A stretch of DNA of 64,000 nt, taken from positions 20,864 through 84,863 of the forward strand of contig NZ_OMKA01000016.1 of NCBI RefSeq assembly GCF_900299525.1, in the 5' to 3' direction. The stretch comes from Aquimarina sp. Aq78 (GTDB taxonomy: Bacteria; Bacteroidota; Bacteroidia; Flavobacteriales; Flavobacteriaceae). A program made the position numbers and the translations under genes. This document shows, piece after piece, positions 37,698-46,691 of this stretch (positions are counted from its first letter, which is position 1; each line of letters begins with the position of its first letter). Below the pieces are notes generated by a model that worked only from the letters and a program-made list of their open reading frames with translations, ran no database searches and was not told where the DNA came from.

Positions 37698-40166
37698 TTG
37701 AAACCTAATTTTTTTCCTCTTTTGATTTTACTGATTATATTCAGTATCTCTTCTTCGGCTCAGACTGCAACGCTAAAAGGTGTAGTTCTTAATGAAAACA
37801 ATGTACCCATACAGGGAGCTAACATCTCCTATAACGATTCTGGTACTCAATCTGATAAAAATGGCGTATATCAGCTTAGTATTCCTGCTAATCAAGAAAT
37901 CACAATAAACATATCTCACATTAGTTTAAAAAATGTACAGTTTGTTATTAATCTGGAAGAAAATCAAGAATATGAACTCAACCCAGTATTAAAAACAGAT
38001 ATTGAACAGATAGCTGAAGTTATTATATCGGGTAGAGAACGTAAAATAGTAGAAGGAATTACAACATTAGATCCCGAAACCATTAGAACAACTCCTTCTG
38101 CCAATGCTGGTGTAGAAGGGCTTCTCAAAAGTTTACCCGGGGTGAGTTCTAATAATGAATTAAGCACGCAATACTCTGTTCGTGGAGGAAATTATGATGA
38201 AAATTTGGTCTATGTAAATGAGATTGAAGTTTATCGTCCTTTTTTAGTACGATCCGGACAGCAGGAAGGCTTAAGTTTTGTAAATACAGATATGGTTCGC
38301 AATGTAGATTTTTCTGCAGGAGGGTTTCAAGCTAAATACGGAGACAAACTCTCTTCAGTTCTAGACATTACTTACAAAAGACCAACAAGATTAGGAGCAA
38401 CAGCAGATCTAAGTCTTCTAGGAGGTAGTGTTTCTGCAGAAGGAATTTCTAAGAACAAAAAACTAGCCGCTATTGTTGGTGTACGATATAGAGATAACAG
38501 TTTACTAGTAGATGCTAAGAATACAGAAACCAATTTTCAACCGAGATTTGCTGATGTACAAACTTATCTTTCTTATAACTTCTCTAGTAAATTTGAATTA
38601 GGGTTTTTAAGTAATTTAGCACTTAACACCTATGACTATGAGCCATTAACGGAGCAAGTGAATTTTGGAACATTACAAACAGTGCAAGCACTAACTGTTC
38701 GTTATGATGGGCAGGAAAAAGATAAATACGAAACCTATTTTGGGGCACTTAAGGGAACCTACAGAGCCAATGATAATCTAACCCTAAAATTAATTGCCTC
38801 GGGATATCACACCCAAGAACAAGAACATTATGATATTTTTGCAGCTTATGCACTAGGAACTGTAAATACCGACATTGGTAGTGAGAATTTAGGAGAAGTA
38901 GAATTTAGCGAAGGAATAGGCTCTCAATTAACGCATGCAAGAAATGATCTGGATGCCTTAATATTTAATCTAGAACACAAAGGAACATATATTGCAGATC
39001 AACATCAGTTTGATTGGGGTATCAAATTTACCTCAGAAGATATTAGAGATCGTTTACAAGAATATGAAATCATTGATTCTGCTGGGTTTTCTATCAGACC
39101 TCCTGTATTGGATTTTGTAAATGATCAGCCATACACTCCTTTTGCAAGCCCTATTGTTCCTTTTACCAGTGTAAGAGCTACAAATGACACTAAAATTGAC
39201 CGTATTTCTGGATATGTACAATATAGCATTCGCTCTAATATAAAAGAAAATGAAATTTGGGCAAACGTAGGTGTCAGAGCACATAACTGGAATATCTATG
39301 GAAACACAGTTGAGGGTTCTGATTCGCAAATTGTATTCAGTCCAAGGGCACAAGTTGCTATTAAACCTGACTGGAAATCTGATATGATCTTTAGAGTTTC
39401 TGGAGGGCTGTATCATCAACCTCCCTTTTACAGAGAATTACGAGATTCATTAGGAGTTGTAAGACCTGATGTTAAAGCGCAACAATCTATACATATCGTA
39501 CTTGGTAATGACTACAGCTTTTCTATGTGGAAAAGACCATTTAAATTAACCACAGAGCTGTATTATAAAAAACTAACCGATGTAAACCCATATACTATTG
39601 AAAATGTTAGAATACGATATCGTGCTAGAAATAATGCGGAAGCGTATGCGCAAGGGATAGACTTAAGACTTAATGGAGAATTTGTTCCTGGTACAGAGAG
39701 TTGGGTTAGTTTAGGATATTTAAAAACTGAAGAAAATATTGATAAGCGCGGGTATATATCTCGACCAACTGATCAACGACTAAAAATTGGAGTATTATTT
39801 CAGGATTATGTACCTTCAATCCCAAGTTTAAAGATGTATTTAAATATGGTCTATCAAACAGGAGTTCCAGGAGGTTCTCCCAGTTATGCAGATCCATATA
39901 ATTTTCAGACCAGACTACGAGATTATCGAAGAGCTGATTTAGGCATATCATATGTCGTGGTTGATCAAAACAAAAGATTAAGAGCAGGTCATTTTCTTAA
40001 TATGTTTAGAGAACTAAACCTTGGTTTTGAGATCTACAATATCTTTGATAATCAAAATACAATCACCAATACTTTTGTTAGAGACGCAGCAAGTCAACGC
40101 CAATTTGCTATCCCCAACTATTTAACGCCACGGGTTTTTAATGTTCGACTAGGAATGAAATTTTAA
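37698..40166 (+). CDS. TonB-dependent outer-membrane receptor
   Basis: The 822-residue protein has a signal peptide (ending SSSAQ), a carboxypeptidase-regulatory-like domain (about 25-110: TLKGVVLNENNVPIQGANIS), a plug domain (VEGLLKSLPGVSS and YSVRGGNYDENLVYVNEI), and a large beta-barrel to the C-terminal ending VRLGMKF. The start is a TTG at 37698 because no ATG precedes the signal peptide and the upstream stop is 13 bases away. The substrate is unknown; no SusD partner is adjacent. Uptake is powered by TonB-ExbBD. Confidence 0.92.
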   Translation: MKPNFFPLLILLIIFSISSSAQTATLKGVVLNENNVPIQGANISYNDSGTQSDKNGVYQLSIPANQEITINISHISLKNVQFVINLEENQEYELNPVLKTDIEQIAEVIISGRERKIVEGITTLDPETIRTTPSANAGVEGLLKSLPGVSSNNELSTQYSVRGGNYDENLVYVNEIEVYRPFLVRSGQQEGLSFVNTDMVRNVDFSAGGFQAKYGDKLSSVLDITYKRPTRLGATADLSLLGGSVSAEGISKNKKLAAIVGVRYRDNSLLVDAKNTETNFQPRFADVQTYLSYNFSSKFELGFLSNLALNTYDYEPLTEQVNFGTLQTVQALTVRYDGQEKDKYETYFGALKGTYRANDNLTLKLIASGYHTQEQEHYDIFAAYALGTVNTDIGSENLGEVEFSEGIGSQLTHARNDLDALIFNLEHKGTYIADQHQFDWGIKFTSEDIRDRLQEYEIIDSAGFSIRPPVLDFVNDQPYTPFASPIVPFTSVRATNDTKIDRISGYVQYSIRSNIKENEIWANVGVRAHNWNIYGNTVEGSDSQIVFSPRAQVAIKPDWKSDMIFRVSGGLYHQPPFYRELRDSLGVVRPDVKAQQSIHIVLGNDYSFSMWKRPFKLTTELYYKKLTDVNPYTIENVRIRYRARNNAEAYAQGIDLRLNGEFVPGTESWVSLGYLKTEENIDKRGYISRPTDQRLKIGVLFQDYVPSIPSLKMYLNMVYQTGVPGGSPSYADPYNFQTRLRDYRRADLGISYVVVDQNKRLRAGHFLNMFRELNLGFEIYNIFDNQNTITNTFVRDAASQRQFAIPNYLTPRVFNVRLGMKF

Positions 40167-40179
40167 TTTTAAGAATAGA

Positions 40180-41328
40180 TTATTCTTCTATAAATTTCTT
40201 TAGTACATCAACTGTATAATCTATTTCTTCTTTAGTATTAAATTTTGAAAGTGAGAAACGTATTGATGGTTTTTGTAAATCCTCATCAGAAAGAATTTCG
40301 GTTAACACATGAGACCCTTTACCGCTTCCACTTTGGCAAGCACTCCCTTTTGAACAGGCAATTCCATTAATATCCAGGTGGAATAACAATATGCCAGCTT
40401 TTTCTTCAGAAACAGGTAAACACGTGCTAATTAACGTGTATGTACTTTTATTAAAATCACAACAACTAGCATTAAACTTTACTCCTTCAATGTTGCTTTT
40501 AAGAGTATCAATAAAGTATTGCTTTAGATTTATAATGTAGTTCTTCTCTTCTTCCAAATTTTCATATGATAATCGTAACGCTTCATCCATGCCTGCTATA
40601 TTATGCACACTTTCTGTTCCTGCTCGATATCCTCGTTCCTGCTCTCCTCCAAAAATTAACGGTTTTAAACCTGAGTTTTTGCGAATATATGCAAAACCAA
40701 CTCCTTTTGGTCCATGAAATTTATGAGCACTTACAGCTGTAAAATCAATATGCAAATTACTTAAGCTTACATCATAATGACCTATTGATTGAACCATATC
40801 ACTATGAAAAAGTGCTTTATGTTCATTACACAAGTTTCCAACACGCTCAATATCTAATATAGTTCCAACTTCATTATTTACGTGCATTAAACTTACCAAT
40901 GTCTTTTCTGTAGAATCACTAAGAAGTGATTCTAAGTGTTTATAATCAATAGAGCCATCTGCATTTATAGCAACATAACTTACCGTTATATTTGTACGAG
41001 ATTCTATTTCCTGTACCGTATGTAATACAGCATGATGTTCTATTTTAGAGGTGATAATATGGGTAACCCCTAAATCTCTAACAGCACTATTTATTGCCAA
41101 ATTATCAGCTTCTGTACCTCCAGAAGTAAATATAATTTCTGAGGCTTTTACTCCTAAATAACCAGCAATATTTTTACGAGTTTGTTCGATATGATTCTTA
41201 GCAGATCGACCATAACCATGTATTGATGAAGGATTTCCATAATCTTCTTTCAATACAGAAACCATTTTAGCAATAACCTCTGGTCTTACCTCTGTGGTAG
41301 CCGCACTATCAAAATAAACTTTTTGCAT
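40180..41328 (-). CDS. Cysteine desulfurase (NifS/IscS family)
   Basis: A 382-residue PLP enzyme that takes sulfur from cysteine. The PLP lysine is Lys203 in SAHKFHGPKG, and the persulfide-carrying Cys331 sits in CSKGSACQSGSGKGS, with the N-terminal FDSAATTEV and the mid HVNNEVGT typical of the family. It is of the group-I IscS type. It probably feeds iron-sulfur cluster or thiolated tRNA formation. It converges with the TonB-receptor gene; the stop codons are 13 bases apart with no clear terminator between. Confidence 0.93.
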   Translation of the reverse strand: MQKVYFDSAATTEVRPEVIAKMVSVLKEDYGNPSSIHGYGRSAKNHIEQTRKNIAGYLGVKASEIIFTSGGTEADNLAINSAVRDLGVTHIITSKIEHHAVLHTVQEIESRTNITVSYVAINADGSIDYKHLESLLSDSTEKTLVSLMHVNNEVGTILDIERVGNLCNEHKALFHSDMVQSIGHYDVSLSNLHIDFTAVSAHKFHGPKGVGFAYIRKNSGLKPLIFGGEQERGYRAGTESVHNIAGMDEALRLSYENLEEEKNYIINLKQYFIDTLKSNIEGVKFNASCCDFNKSTYTLISTCLPVSEEKAGILLFHLDINGIACSKGSACQSGSGKGSHVLTEILSDEDLQKPSIRFSLSKFNTKEEIDYTVDVLKKFIEE

Positions 41329-41475
41329 AAAACAAAGTAATTAAGTTGTTGAAATAGATATTTATTTATTTTTTGTAAAAACTTTAATTCTTACAATATT
41401 CCCAATTTTCCGACTACAAAACTAATCTAAATAAAATTATTTTCGAGTAGACACGTTATAATCTTTCAATTCCTT

Positions 41476-41483
41476 TACTTTTG
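41476..41483 (+). promoter_or_regulatory. -7 box of the sister-lipoprotein operon
   Basis: TACTTTTG (41476-41483) matches TAnnTTTG. It lies 23 bases before the ATG at 41507. No good -33 TTG at the usual spacing was seen. Confidence 0.5.
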
Positions 41484-41506
41484 TCAAAAAAAATACTCAT
41501 TCTGAC

Positions 41507-42412
41507 ATGAAAAAGTTGTTTTCATTTCTCTTTTTATTATTATCTATTACCTCGTGTGATGATGGTGACATAGTGATCACCAGTTTTGAGTTTGATGATG
41601 TTGATTTGCAACTTTGCAAAGGTGCAAAAGCAAATGAATTTGTTTTTTTCAAGATTAGTAAAACTATAAACGAGGCTATTTCTTACAACTTTATCAACGA
41701 TACTTTTTCTGACACTATTGCAACACCTACACCTATTTCTATCAAACTAAGCGAAGGTTCCAATAACTTAATATATAGAAATTTCAATGTACCCGTAACT
41801 GTAGATTATTTTTGTTCTAATGTACCCTCTAGTGAAATTATAATTGCTGAAGAACTTAATGGTATTACAGGAACATCTGAAATTTTAACCGAAATCATCA
41901 CAGAAGATGATGATGATGGGATTCCTGCAGAACAAGAAGATCTTAATGGTAATGGCAACCTTGAGGATGATGATACCGATGGTGATGGAATTCCAAATTA
42001 TAAAGATCAGGATGACGACAATGATAACATTCTAACTAGTGTTGAGTTACCAAACGATATTCCTGATAATGATAATCCTCGGGATACAGATGAAGATGGT
42101 GTACCTGATTATCTCGAACAAGATGATGATAATGATGGAATCTTAACCCGTAATGAAGATGCCGATGAGAATGGAAACCCAAGAGATGATAGAGATGCCG
42201 TTTCTGGAAAGCTATTTTATCTGGACGCAGCATCAACCAATGTAGCAGTTGCAGTAGATCCTGTTCTTGATAATACTATAAAAACCACATTTAGGACCAC
42301 TGTATCAATAAACGGTCTTGTTTTTGATGGTAACAATCAAAATTTTGAAGACAAGAATTTTTCATTTGGTTTTAGAGATGTTACTATCCCTAAGACAACC
42401 AAAAAAGAGTAG
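41507..42412 (+). CDS. Lipoprotein with Asp-rich calcium-binding-like repeats
   Basis: The 301-residue protein has a lipobox (SITSC, Cys17). Residues about 25-130 form a domain with FVFFKI, LIYRNFN and YFCSNVPSSE. Residues about 133-230 are an Asp-rich, thrombospondin-type-3-like block with repeats such as DTDGDGIPNYKDQDDDND and DEDGVPDYLEQDDDND, likely to bind calcium. The end (VSGKLFYLDAAST onward) is a further domain. It should sit on the cell surface or outer membrane. The following gene encodes a related lipoprotein without the Asp-rich block. Confidence 0.82.
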   Translation: MKKLFSFLFLLLSITSCDDGDIVITSFEFDDVDLQLCKGAKANEFVFFKISKTINEAISYNFINDTFSDTIATPTPISIKLSEGSNNLIYRNFNVPVTVDYFCSNVPSSEIIIAEELNGITGTSEILTEIITEDDDDGIPAEQEDLNGNGNLEDDDTDGDGIPNYKDQDDDNDNILTSVELPNDIPDNDNPRDTDEDGVPDYLEQDDDNDGILTRNEDADENGNPRDDRDAVSGKLFYLDAASTNVAVAVDPVLDNTIKTTFRTTVSINGLVFDGNNQNFEDKNFSFGFRDVTIPKTTKKE

Positions 42413-42428
42413 CTCATATCACATTATT

Positions 42429-42959
42429 ATGAATAATTTTTTTTACTATATAATTTTTATTGCAGTATTGGTTAGTTGTAGTGAAGGAGATGTTATTGAA
42501 AATGACATCAGTAATTTCACAGCTCCGTTAGAGAATTGTTCTAATCAAAATGAAAATACTTTTGTTTTTTTCAAAATTGATTCTCAAATTAATCAATCTC
42601 TTTCTCTTAGTTTTACAAGTACTACTTTTGAATTAAATACAGCTCCAGAGGATCTTACTCAAACCATAGCGCTTAATAACACTACGAATATCTTAGTGTA
42701 TAGACAGTTTAATGCTCAAATCGATGGCTCAGCATATTTTTGTAGCAGCGTTCCTCCCAGTGGTATTACAGTTACTCAAGAGCTAAAAAGCTCTAATGGA
42801 AATGCTGTAATAAAATATGTTGTAAAGAGTGACACTGCCACAGAAACCATCTATACCAGAACAATAACCCTTACCGATATCACTCTGGAAGGAGCTGGGA
42901 TTTCAATACGACAAGAATTATTAGAACTCGGTGAAGACGAGATTACGGTTTTAAAATAA
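42429..42959 (+). CDS. Sister lipoprotein without the Asp-rich block
   Basis: From ATG 42429 (a longer frame to 42318 overlaps the previous gene and lacks a signal) the protein has 176 residues with a lipobox (AVLVSC, Cys17). It aligns by eye with the N-terminal domain of the preceding lipoprotein: both have FVFFKI, then an xLxYRxFN step, then YFCSxVPxS and an EL element. It lacks the Asp-rich repeats. The two genes are 16 bases apart and probably arose by duplication. Function unknown. Confidence 0.75.
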   Translation: MNNFFYYIIFIAVLVSCSEGDVIENDISNFTAPLENCSNQNENTFVFFKIDSQINQSLSLSFTSTTFELNTAPEDLTQTIALNNTTNILVYRQFNAQIDGSAYFCSSVPPSGITVTQELKSSNGNAVIKYVVKSDTATETIYTRTITLTDITLEGAGISIRQELLELGEDEITVLK

Positions 42960-43508
42960 CTATTTTGGATTCTGAACAATATACACCTCCATCGCCCCTA
43001 ACCCATATTTTTTATAATCACCTTCAGAAATTCTTATATTATCATATCTCCCAAATAGGTATTTGAGTTCTTCTTTTAAAATTCCTTGCCCTACCCCATG
43101 AATAAAAATCACATTGGGAATACGTTTACTAATCGCAAAATCCAATTGTCTTTTTGCCGTGTCCAATTGCAAAGTAATCATATCATGATTTGTCATTCCC
43201 TTTGTCGACCTCACCAATTTGTTAACATGTAAATCAACTTCCATCGGTGGTATATCTCGTTCTTTTGGTTTAACGATAGGTCTTTTGGGTTTCTTTTTAA
43301 AAACCTCCTTCTCCTTTAAGTTTTTATTTATCTCTTCATAAGAAGGCATAATAAGCTCTCCAGATTCAATTTTTACCACTTCACGAACAAAAAATGTCAT
43401 ATCAAACCCATCTTCTGTTTCAATTGTTACTTCATCTACAGTAACCGCTATAACTTTACCTGTAATTGGCTCATCCAAAACAGATACAGTATCCCCTATT
43501 TTAATCAT
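42960..43508 (-). CDS. Smr-domain protein (MutS2 C-terminus-like)
   Basis: The 182-residue protein has an N-terminal DUF2027-like part beginning IKIGDTVSVLDEPITGKVIAV and a C-terminal Smr domain with EVDLHVNKLV and FIHGVGQGILKEEL. Smr domains are nickases of DNA or RNA found alone or at the end of MutS2. The protein is short and cytosolic. The stop codon lies one base after the stop of the convergent lipoprotein gene. The upstream small membrane-protein gene overlaps its start by 4 bases. Confidence 0.85.
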   Translation of the reverse strand: MIKIGDTVSVLDEPITGKVIAVTVDEVTIETEDGFDMTFFVREVVKIESGELIMPSYEEINKNLKEKEVFKKKPKRPIVKPKERDIPPMEVDLHVNKLVRSTKGMTNHDMITLQLDTAKRQLDFAISKRIPNVIFIHGVGQGILKEELKYLFGRYDNIRISEGDYKKYGLGAMEVYIVQNPK

Positions 43509-43723
43509 AATTCTTCTTCTTCTTCAAAGTATGGATCAGAATCGATTTTCGTCTTCGATTTCACTTTAGTATTAATCAGAAATACTCCTAACATTAAAAA
43601 AATCACTCCAACACTCTGGATATAATAGTTTTTCGTTACCGAGGAAATTTCACTTATCATTGCAATAGCTCCAATAATTACCAAAAGTATACTTATGATT
43701 TTTTTGACCCTGCTATAATTCAT
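43505..43723 (-). CDS. Small two-helix membrane protein
   Basis: A 72-residue protein with two hydrophobic stretches (IISILLVIIGAIAMISEISS and IQSVGVIFLMLGVFLI) and an acidic tail FEEEEEL. The last 4 bases overlap the start of the Smr gene, so the two are likely translationally coupled. No function can be assigned. Confidence 0.65.
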   Translation of the reverse strand: MNYSRVKKIISILLVIIGAIAMISEISSVTKNYYIQSVGVIFLMLGVFLINTKVKSKTKIDSDPYFEEEEEL

Positions 43724-43940
43724 TTACCTAAACCTTTTTTTCATTAACCTGATAGTATTATCTATAATCATTAATAATATACCGATCTAATATATAAGAA
43801 TTGATTTCTTTTCTAATAATAACTTCAAGACATTTTCTTTACAGTTACAAAAGTATTAAATAATAGATTTTTGAACCTCCAAATATTTTAAATAACTTAA
43901 TTATGTATATTGCGATTAATAATTATAAAGATTTTCGCTT

Positions 43941-44225
43941 TTGGAGACCTATATGCTACCTTGTTTAAACAAAAAAATTTTTGGCGTTGATTGTTTAGGC
44001 TGTGGAATGCAAAGATCTATTTCTCTCTTATTTAAAGGAGATTTTGTTGCAGCATTTTATATGTATCCCGCGATTTATCCTCTTTTATTATTACTTATAT
44101 TTTTGGGATTCAACTTTTTTATCAAATTTAAATATGATAGACTTATAAGAATGAGTCTTATGGCCACTGCCATACTTACTATCATTATAAGTTATGTCAT
44201 CAAAATGAAAATTATTTTTAACTAA
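43941..44225 (+). CDS. DUF2752 membrane protein, copy 1
   Basis: A 94-residue protein with the DUF2752 signature FGVDCLGCGMQRS (about 14-26) and two transmembrane segments. The start is taken as a TTG at 43941 (giving METYMLPCL). An ATG at 43953 also fits; the TTG is preferred because copy 2 has the same TTG-GA start without any ATG. The Cys-rich motif suggests metal or redox chemistry, but no function is known. Twelve bases downstream is a CCC-motif membrane protein. Confidence 0.75.
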   Translation: METYMLPCLNKKIFGVDCLGCGMQRSISLLFKGDFVAAFYMYPAIYPLLLLLIFLGFNFFIKFKYDRLIRMSLMATAILTIIISYVIKMKIIFN

Positions 44226-44237
44226 TCAATCTAAATT

Positions 44238-44561
44238 ATGGAAAAACAAACATTACCTAATTCTACCCTAATCTTGGTTTTTGGTATTCTATCAATCTTA
44301 GGATGCTGTTGTTATGGTGTACTAGGAATCATCCTGGCTATTGTGGCTATAGTACTTGCAAAAAAAGCTACTGCATTATACAATGAAAACCCAGAATTAT
44401 ATACTGGATATCAAAATGTTAAAACAGGTAAGATACTAGCAATTGTAGGTCTAATATTAAGTATTATCTATTTAGTCTATGTTATCTTCATATTTGCAAC
44501 AGTAGGATATGATGGCATCCTAGAGATGCAAAGAGGAATGATGGAACAGTACGGAGGATAA
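44238..44561 (+). CDS. CCC-motif membrane protein (DUF4190-like), copy 1
   Basis: A 107-residue protein with LGCCCYGVLG (about 21-30) and two transmembrane segments, similar to the CCC-motif/DUF4190 proteins that accompany DUF2752 in flavobacteria. The loop between helices has NENPELYTGYQNVKTGK. Followed by a strong terminator. Function unknown. Confidence 0.78.
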   Translation: MEKQTLPNSTLILVFGILSILGCCCYGVLGIILAIVAIVLAKKATALYNENPELYTGYQNVKTGKILAIVGLILSIIYLVYVIFIFATVGYDGILEMQRGMMEQYGG

Positions 44562-44582
44562 TCTGTAAATAATTTAATTTTT

Positions 44583-44618
44583 AAAAACTGTTCGGAATTA
44601 TATTTCGAACAGTTTTTA
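44583..44618 (+). terminator. Terminator between the two DUF2752/CCC pairs
   Basis: AAAAACTGTTCG (44583-44594) pairs with CGAACAGTTTTT (44606-44617), a 12-bp perfect stem with an 11-base loop. It ends the first pair and may leave the second pair under its own promoter. Confidence 0.88.
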
Positions 44619-44646
44619 TTTAGAATAAATTTCTTGCTACTATAAT

Positions 44647-44937
44647 TTGGAACAGTTTATTAATAATATTGAATCTAATCTATTACAATGCCCAACTAAA
44701 AAACTAATTGGTATTGATTGTTTGGGTTGTGGTTTTCAACGAAGTTTTTTATTACTTATTAATGGTAATTTAATAGAATCTTTTCTAATGTACCCTGCAC
44801 TTATACCATTACTATTAATGTTTGGATATTTAATTGCTCATCTTTTTCTGAAATTTAAAAAAGGAGCTAAAACCCTTCAATATTTTTATATCTTAAATAG
44901 TATACTTATCATTACAAATTATATTATAAAATTCTAA
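44647..44937 (+). CDS. DUF2752 membrane protein, copy 2
   Basis: A 96-residue protein that repeats the signature of copy 1: CPTKKLIGIDCLGCGFQRS in place of copy 1's CLNKKIFGVDC..., then MYPA and PLLL. Two transmembrane segments. The start is a TTG at 44647; there is no in-frame ATG before the Cys motif, so an alternative start codon is required. Nine bases before its CCC-motif partner. Confidence 0.75.
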   Translation: MEQFINNIESNLLQCPTKKLIGIDCLGCGFQRSFLLLINGNLIESFLMYPALIPLLLMFGYLIAHLFLKFKKGAKTLQYFYILNSILIITNYIIKF

Positions 44938-44945
44938 TACATTAT

Positions 44946-45254
44946 ATGGAAAACAAACAACAATTGCCAAATGCTACATTGGTATTAATATTCGGAATCG
45001 CATCAATAGTAACCTGTTTTTGTTATGGATTTCTTGGATTGGTATTTGGTATCATTGCACTAGTATTAGCTAAGAAAGCTAAAGAACAATATCTAGCAAA
45101 TCCCGAATTATACATAGGTTATGAAAATCTAAATGCAGGTAGAATTTGTGCTATAATTGGTACTATATTAAGTTCTTTATACCTATTAATCATTATTGGG
45201 TATATTATATTTATGGGTGCTCTAATGCCATGGTCTGAAATACTAAATCAATAA
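44946..45254 (+). CDS. CCC-motif membrane protein (DUF4190-like), copy 2
   Basis: A 102-residue protein that parallels copy 1 throughout (LPNATLVLIFG versus LPNSTLILVFG, and NPELYIGYENLNAGR versus NPELYTGYQNVKTGK). The CCC motif is changed to CFC (TCFCYG). Two transmembrane segments. Function unknown. Confidence 0.75.
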   Translation: MENKQQLPNATLVLIFGIASIVTCFCYGFLGLVFGIIALVLAKKAKEQYLANPELYIGYENLNAGRICAIIGTILSSLYLLIIIGYIIFMGALMPWSEILNQ

Positions 45255-45270
45255 TTTTTTTGCATAAAAT

Positions 45271-45306
45271 AAAAAAAGGAGGCTATCATGCCTCCTTTTT
45301 TATTTC
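45271..45306. terminator. Bidirectional terminator, duplicated pair / rocD
   Basis: AAAAAAGGAGGC (45272-45283) pairs with GCCTCCTTTTTT (45290-45301), a 12-bp perfect stem and six-base loop. It can end both the second CCC-motif gene and the convergent aminotransferase gene. Confidence 0.9.
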
Positions 45307-45330
45307 ATATAAATTTTGAATAGCATTTCA

Positions 45331-46575
45331 CTATTTTTCAAACTCTTTTAAGGTCTTGATAATAATATTTACACAATCCAGTAGCTGTTCTTTATCCATT
45401 ACCAGAGGTGGTGCAAAACGAATAATATTACCATGAGTTGGTTTAGCCAAAAGACCATTTTCTTTAAGCGCTACACAGATATTCCAGGCAGTATCACTAT
45501 CCTCAGAATCGTTAATTACAATCGCATTTAACAGTCCTTTACCACGAACTAAATTCGCTATTTTAGACTCCTCAATGTACTTACTTAATTCTGATCTAAA
45601 TAACTGACCTAATTCTTCTGCATTTTCAGCTAATTTCTCATCTCTTACCACTTCTAAAGCAGCTATAGCTACCGCTGCTGCAACAGGGTTACCTCCAAAA
45701 GTACTACCATGATTTCCTGGTCTTATAACACTCATTATTGTGTCATTAGCCAAAACTCCTGATACAGGATATGCTCCTCCACTTAATGCTTTTCCTAGAA
45801 TTAAAATATCCGGTTTAACATTTTCATGATCGACCGCTAATAATTTTCCTGTACGAGCGATTCCTGTTTGAACTTCGTCTGCAAGAAATAGTACATTATG
45901 TTTTTCACAAAGTGCTTTGGCTTTAGCCAAAAACCCTTCAGAAGGAACATACACACCAGCTTCTCCTTGTATAGGCTCTACCAAAAACCCTGCAACATTA
46001 GCATTACTTTCTAAGGCCTGTTCTAAAGCAGATAGGTTATCATATTCAATTTTTATAAATCCTGCAGTATATGGTCCAAAGTTTTTTCTGGCTACTTCAT
46101 CATTCGAAAATGATATGATTGTTGTTGTTCTTCCATGAAAATTATTTTCACACACAATAATCTGTGCTTCATTTTCTGGTATACCTTTCTTCTCATATGC
46201 CCATTTTCTACAAAGTTTCAATGCTGTTTCTACAGCTTCTGCACCAGTATTCATTGGTAATAATTTATCAAAACCAAAAAACTCAGTTGCAAACTTCTCA
46301 TATTCACCTAATTTATCATTATAAAAAGCTCGTGAGGTTAGCGTTAATGTTTGCGCTTGATTAACCATTGCTCCTACTATTTTAGGATGACAATGTCCTT
46401 GATTCACTGCAGAATATGCACTTAAAAAATCATAATACTTTTTTCCTTCTACATCCCAAACATATACACCTTCTCCTTTGTTTAAAACAACCGGCAGTGG
46501 GTGATAATTATGAGCTCCGTACTTGTCTTCTAATTCAATTAAATGCTGTGATGACTTTTTCTCTAAGATTGCCAT
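45331..46575 (-). CDS. rocD: Ornithine aminotransferase
   Basis: The 414-residue PLP enzyme converts ornithine and 2-oxoglutarate to glutamate-5-semialdehyde and glutamate. Family features are [22 protein letters not shown] near the N-terminus (in part), [17 protein letters not shown], Asp233 in ADEVQTG and the PLP Lys262 in [12 protein letters not shown]. The NYxPLPVVL opening distinguishes ornithine transaminase from other class-III aminotransferases. Cytosolic, in arginine and ornithine catabolism. No neighbour belongs to the pathway. Confidence 0.94.
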   Translation of the reverse strand: MAILEKKSSQHLIELEDKYGAHNYHPLPVVLNKGEGVYVWDVEGKKYYDFLSAYSAVNQGHCHPKIVGAMVNQAQTLTLTSRAFYNDKLGEYEKFATEFFGFDKLLPMNTGAEAVETALKLCRKWAYEKKGIPENEAQIIVCENNFHGRTTTIISFSNDEVARKNFGPYTAGFIKIEYDNLSALEQALESNANVAGFLVEPIQGEAGVYVPSEGFLAKAKALCEKHNVLFLADEVQTGIARTGKLLAVDHENVKPDILILGKALSGGAYPVSGVLANDTIMSVIRPGNHGSTFGGNPVAAAVAIAALEVVRDEKLAENAEELGQLFRSELSKYIEESKIANLVRGKGLLNAIVINDSEDSDTAWNICVALKENGLLAKPTHGNIIRFAPPLVMDKEQLLDCVNIIIKTLKEFEK

Positions 46576-46691
46576 TATTCACGTATTAAAAATAAAACTT
46601 TACAATTCCTACTTCGACATAAAGTTCGGGAGAGAAATCATCCTACTGAAGTTGGTTGCAAATTACTAAATATAAGCTTCTTTCTAAAATC

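Noticed and set aside
39054..39419. Open frame of 121 codons on the minus strand inside the TonB-receptor gene
   Set aside because: Shadow of the barrel coding sequence, with no start context or known motif.
42318..42428. N-terminal extension of the second lipoprotein
   Set aside because: It overlaps the previous gene in another frame and hides the lipoprotein signal that begins at 42429.
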